Below, piece by piece: positions 46,407 to 47,851 of a DNA stretch of 47,851 nt; within the stretch, counting starts at the first letter, position 1, and each line of letters begins with the position of its first letter. The stretch is taken from the IMG/VR virus record IMGVR_UViG_3300013014_000045, positions 1 through 47,851 of that record. One strand, given 5' to 3'. The position numbers and the translations under genes were made by a program. The notes under the pieces are model-generated. The model made no database searches. It was not told where the DNA came from and was given only the letters and a program-made list of their open reading frames with translations. The DNA is from a virus.

Positions 46407-47851
46407 TTACCTCTTGTTCACGCCTGTTTCTGCGCTCTTACTGGAACGGAACAGCGTCTTATTCTTCTCGAGTGCTTTCTCAGTGCTGAAGAAGTCGTCG
46501 ACCCCGTCCGTGGTGTTGAGGAAGTCTCTAAACTCATTAGACGGAGCCACGAACCCCTTCATGACGAGCTCCTCTGACATCTTCTGGGCGTTCATATTGA
46601 CAGTCATCGCGACCTTGACAACGACAGCCCCGTTGTTGATGCTCATCGTTGTCTTCGCGACTTTCATGTTGCTGGCGATTGCGTCGAGAGTGGCGTCCAG
46701 TGGAATCTCTCCGATGTCTTCCATGATCTCGCGAATGCTGGAGATGTGATCTGAGACCGATAACAGGCGATCGCGGAACTGCTCCGTCCTGTCGTCTGCG
46801 AGCATTGCGGACGATCTCATAACGCGTGTCAGGTAGTGATCGAGGGAATTGAACGCTCCATCGACGGGAGCGACTGTGTTTTTTGCCAGCTCCTGTATAC
46901 CTGAGAATGATTGCAAGGAATTTGTGGTGGAAGTGCTGAATATTCCTATCATCGCGGCGATCACGCCATCGTCAGCACTGAAGCTCTTTATAATTTCAGC
47001 TGCGTCTTCGCTTGCATCGCTTTTGATGCCCGCTAGCTTCGTAGTGATGTCGGACAGCTGACCGAGCATCTGCGCTGTGGTGTTTAAAGTTTCGATCTTG
47101 GGCTGGAATGTCGACACGTCTATATTCGGAATCATTCCCAGCGCGGTTTGAACGCTCCAGTTTTTTCCTTCGGTGATGAAAAGCTTGGTAATCTTGTAAA
47201 TCTTCTCCTTCATGGCGTTGATCTTGTCTCCGCCGAAGAGCCCGACATCCACACCGTCAAAGACACCCATCGCCGCCCCGACGGTGTTAACCACCTTGCC
47301 AACAGACTCAAGAATGCTGCCGACGTTGGAGATCCCGATGATCTTATCACCCATGCTCGCGCCCATGGCCGCAGCATTATCAAGCGCCGTCTTAAACGTC
47401 GCGGTTGAGATAGACTCAATAACTGCTCGAACGATTTCAGTCAATGATTTGATAAGTTCTCTGATAACGAAGCTGGCACCACCCGTGACGCCCAGCACAG
47501 CCCCAATCGCAGCGAGCGCGCCGCCACCGAGAAGCATGGCGACCATCGTAGGAGCTGGTAACTTAGTGATAGCGAGCCCGATACCCGCAATGATCGCGCC
47601 GATACCTATCATCACAGCACCGAGCACAACTCCGAGAGTCATCAACCCCGACAGGCTGACACTGCTGAGGGTGCTGGCGGCGGAGGAGATGGAATTTATG
47701 AAGTCCGACTCCATGAATGACATCAGCACGCCTTTGATAGCCTTGCCGATCACCGTGATGCCAAGTGCTAGCGCTGAATATGTCGCAGCTTTGCCAAGGG
47801 CGGGACCGAAGATGCTAGCAGCATGATCGAGAGCTGCCATCATGAATCCAC
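46407..47851 (-). CDS. Tape-measure-like protein, N-terminus beyond the window
   Basis: An open frame continues to the window edge without an upstream stop, so the true start is probably outside; about 481 residues are seen. The first part is strongly hydrophobic with several possible membrane spans (GLMTLGVVLGAVMIGIGAII, MVAMLLGGGALAAIGAVLGV). It then becomes Ala/Ser/Thr-rich helical sequence with Gly turns, ending in a charged tail. This composition and the position before small tail and baseplate genes are typical of tape measure proteins, which set tail length and help open the cell membrane. Another tail-associated membrane-active protein is possible. If the ATG at 47843 is the real start, the protein is 478 residues. 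Confidence 0.7.
   Translation of the reverse strand, partial: GFMMAALDHAASIFGPALGKAATYSALALGITVIGKAIKGVLMSFMESDFINSISSAASTLSSVSLSGLMTLGVVLGAVMIGIGAIIAGIGLAITKLPAPTMVAMLLGGGALAAIGAVLGVTGGASFVIRELIKSLTEIVRAVIESISTATFKTALDNAAAMGASMGDKIIGISNVGSILESVGKVVNTVGAAMGVFDGVDVGLFGGDKINAMKEKIYKITKLFITEGKNWSVQTALGMIPNIDVSTFQPKIETLNTTAQMLGQLSDITTKLAGIKSDASEDAAEIIKSFSADDGVIAAMIGIFSTSTTNSLQSFSGIQELAKNTVAPVDGAFNSLDHYLTRVMRSSAMLADDRTEQFRDRLLSVSDHISSIREIMEDIGEIPLDATLDAIASNMKVAKTTMSINNGAVVVKVAMTVNMNAQKMSEELVMKGFVAPSNEFRDFLNTTDGVDDFFSTEKALEKNKTLFRSSKSAETGVNKR

Overview
The window looks like a continuous piece of a large, lytic, T4-superfamily (myovirus-type) phage genome. The evidence is a T4-like replication block (gp32-type ssDNA-binding protein, UvsX/RecA-type recombinase, gp41/DnaB-type helicase, FEN/RNase H-type nuclease), a T4 gp53/LysM-type baseplate protein next to very large tail or baseplate proteins, a probable tape measure, and dense nucleotide metabolism. 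All 51 genes I support are on the minus strand. They are tightly packed, with ATGA/TAATG start-stop overlaps and strong Shine-Dalgarno (SD) sequences. I see no rRNA, tRNA, CRISPR array, integrase or insertion sequence. The host cannot be named. A lipobox protein and a B12-dependent ribonucleotide reductase fit a bacterial host with lipoprotein processing and cobalamin.

Layout, from high to low coordinates (direction of transcription): 47851-39019, tape-measure-like protein and baseplate/tail genes. 38981-28720, replication and DNA precursors: compact family-A polymerase, degenerate HD protein, SSB, recombinase, nuclease, helicase, class II ribonucleotide reductase, ClpP-like protease. 28718-23108, ThyX, eukaryote-type phosphomannomutase, small beta-rich virion-like protein, MBD4-like HhH-GPD glycosylase, repeat protein, Fpg/Nei glycosylase that appears to start at ATT, all-alpha dUTPase/dCTPase. 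23061-15229, fibre-like beta-repeat proteins and probable virion-internal proteins. 15175-5403, C-family DNA polymerase, glycosyltransferase, dNMP kinase, ThyA-fold enzyme, NDP-sugar epimerase, cupin, thymidine kinase, DHH phosphoesterase, dCMP deaminase. 5377-1, structural or internal proteins, including one with a superoxide dismutase fold, and a lipoprotein.

The main story is a probable cytosine-hypermodification system. The ThyA-fold enzyme has Asp where thymidylate synthases have the dUMP-reading Asn, the change that marks dCMP hydroxymethylases. The phage carries a separate ThyX for dTMP. The candidate hydroxymethylase lies in a translationally coupled run with a nucleoside-monophosphate kinase and a GT-B-like glycosyltransferase, next to sugar genes (epimerase, mannose-isomerase-like cupin; phosphomannomutase elsewhere). 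A dimeric dUTPase/dCTPase could play the role of T4 gp56. Two base-excision glycosylases could guard the modified genome, including an MBD4-like enzyme whose relatives remove T, U or hmU opposite G.

Other notable signals are two unrelated DNA polymerases, hairpins that cover the SD or start codon of two genes, a short amphipathic motif shared by the ends of several probable virion proteins, T4 prohead-protease-like cleavage sites, a recurrent ATATTTA element upstream of structural genes, and an EF-hand loop in a baseplate protein.
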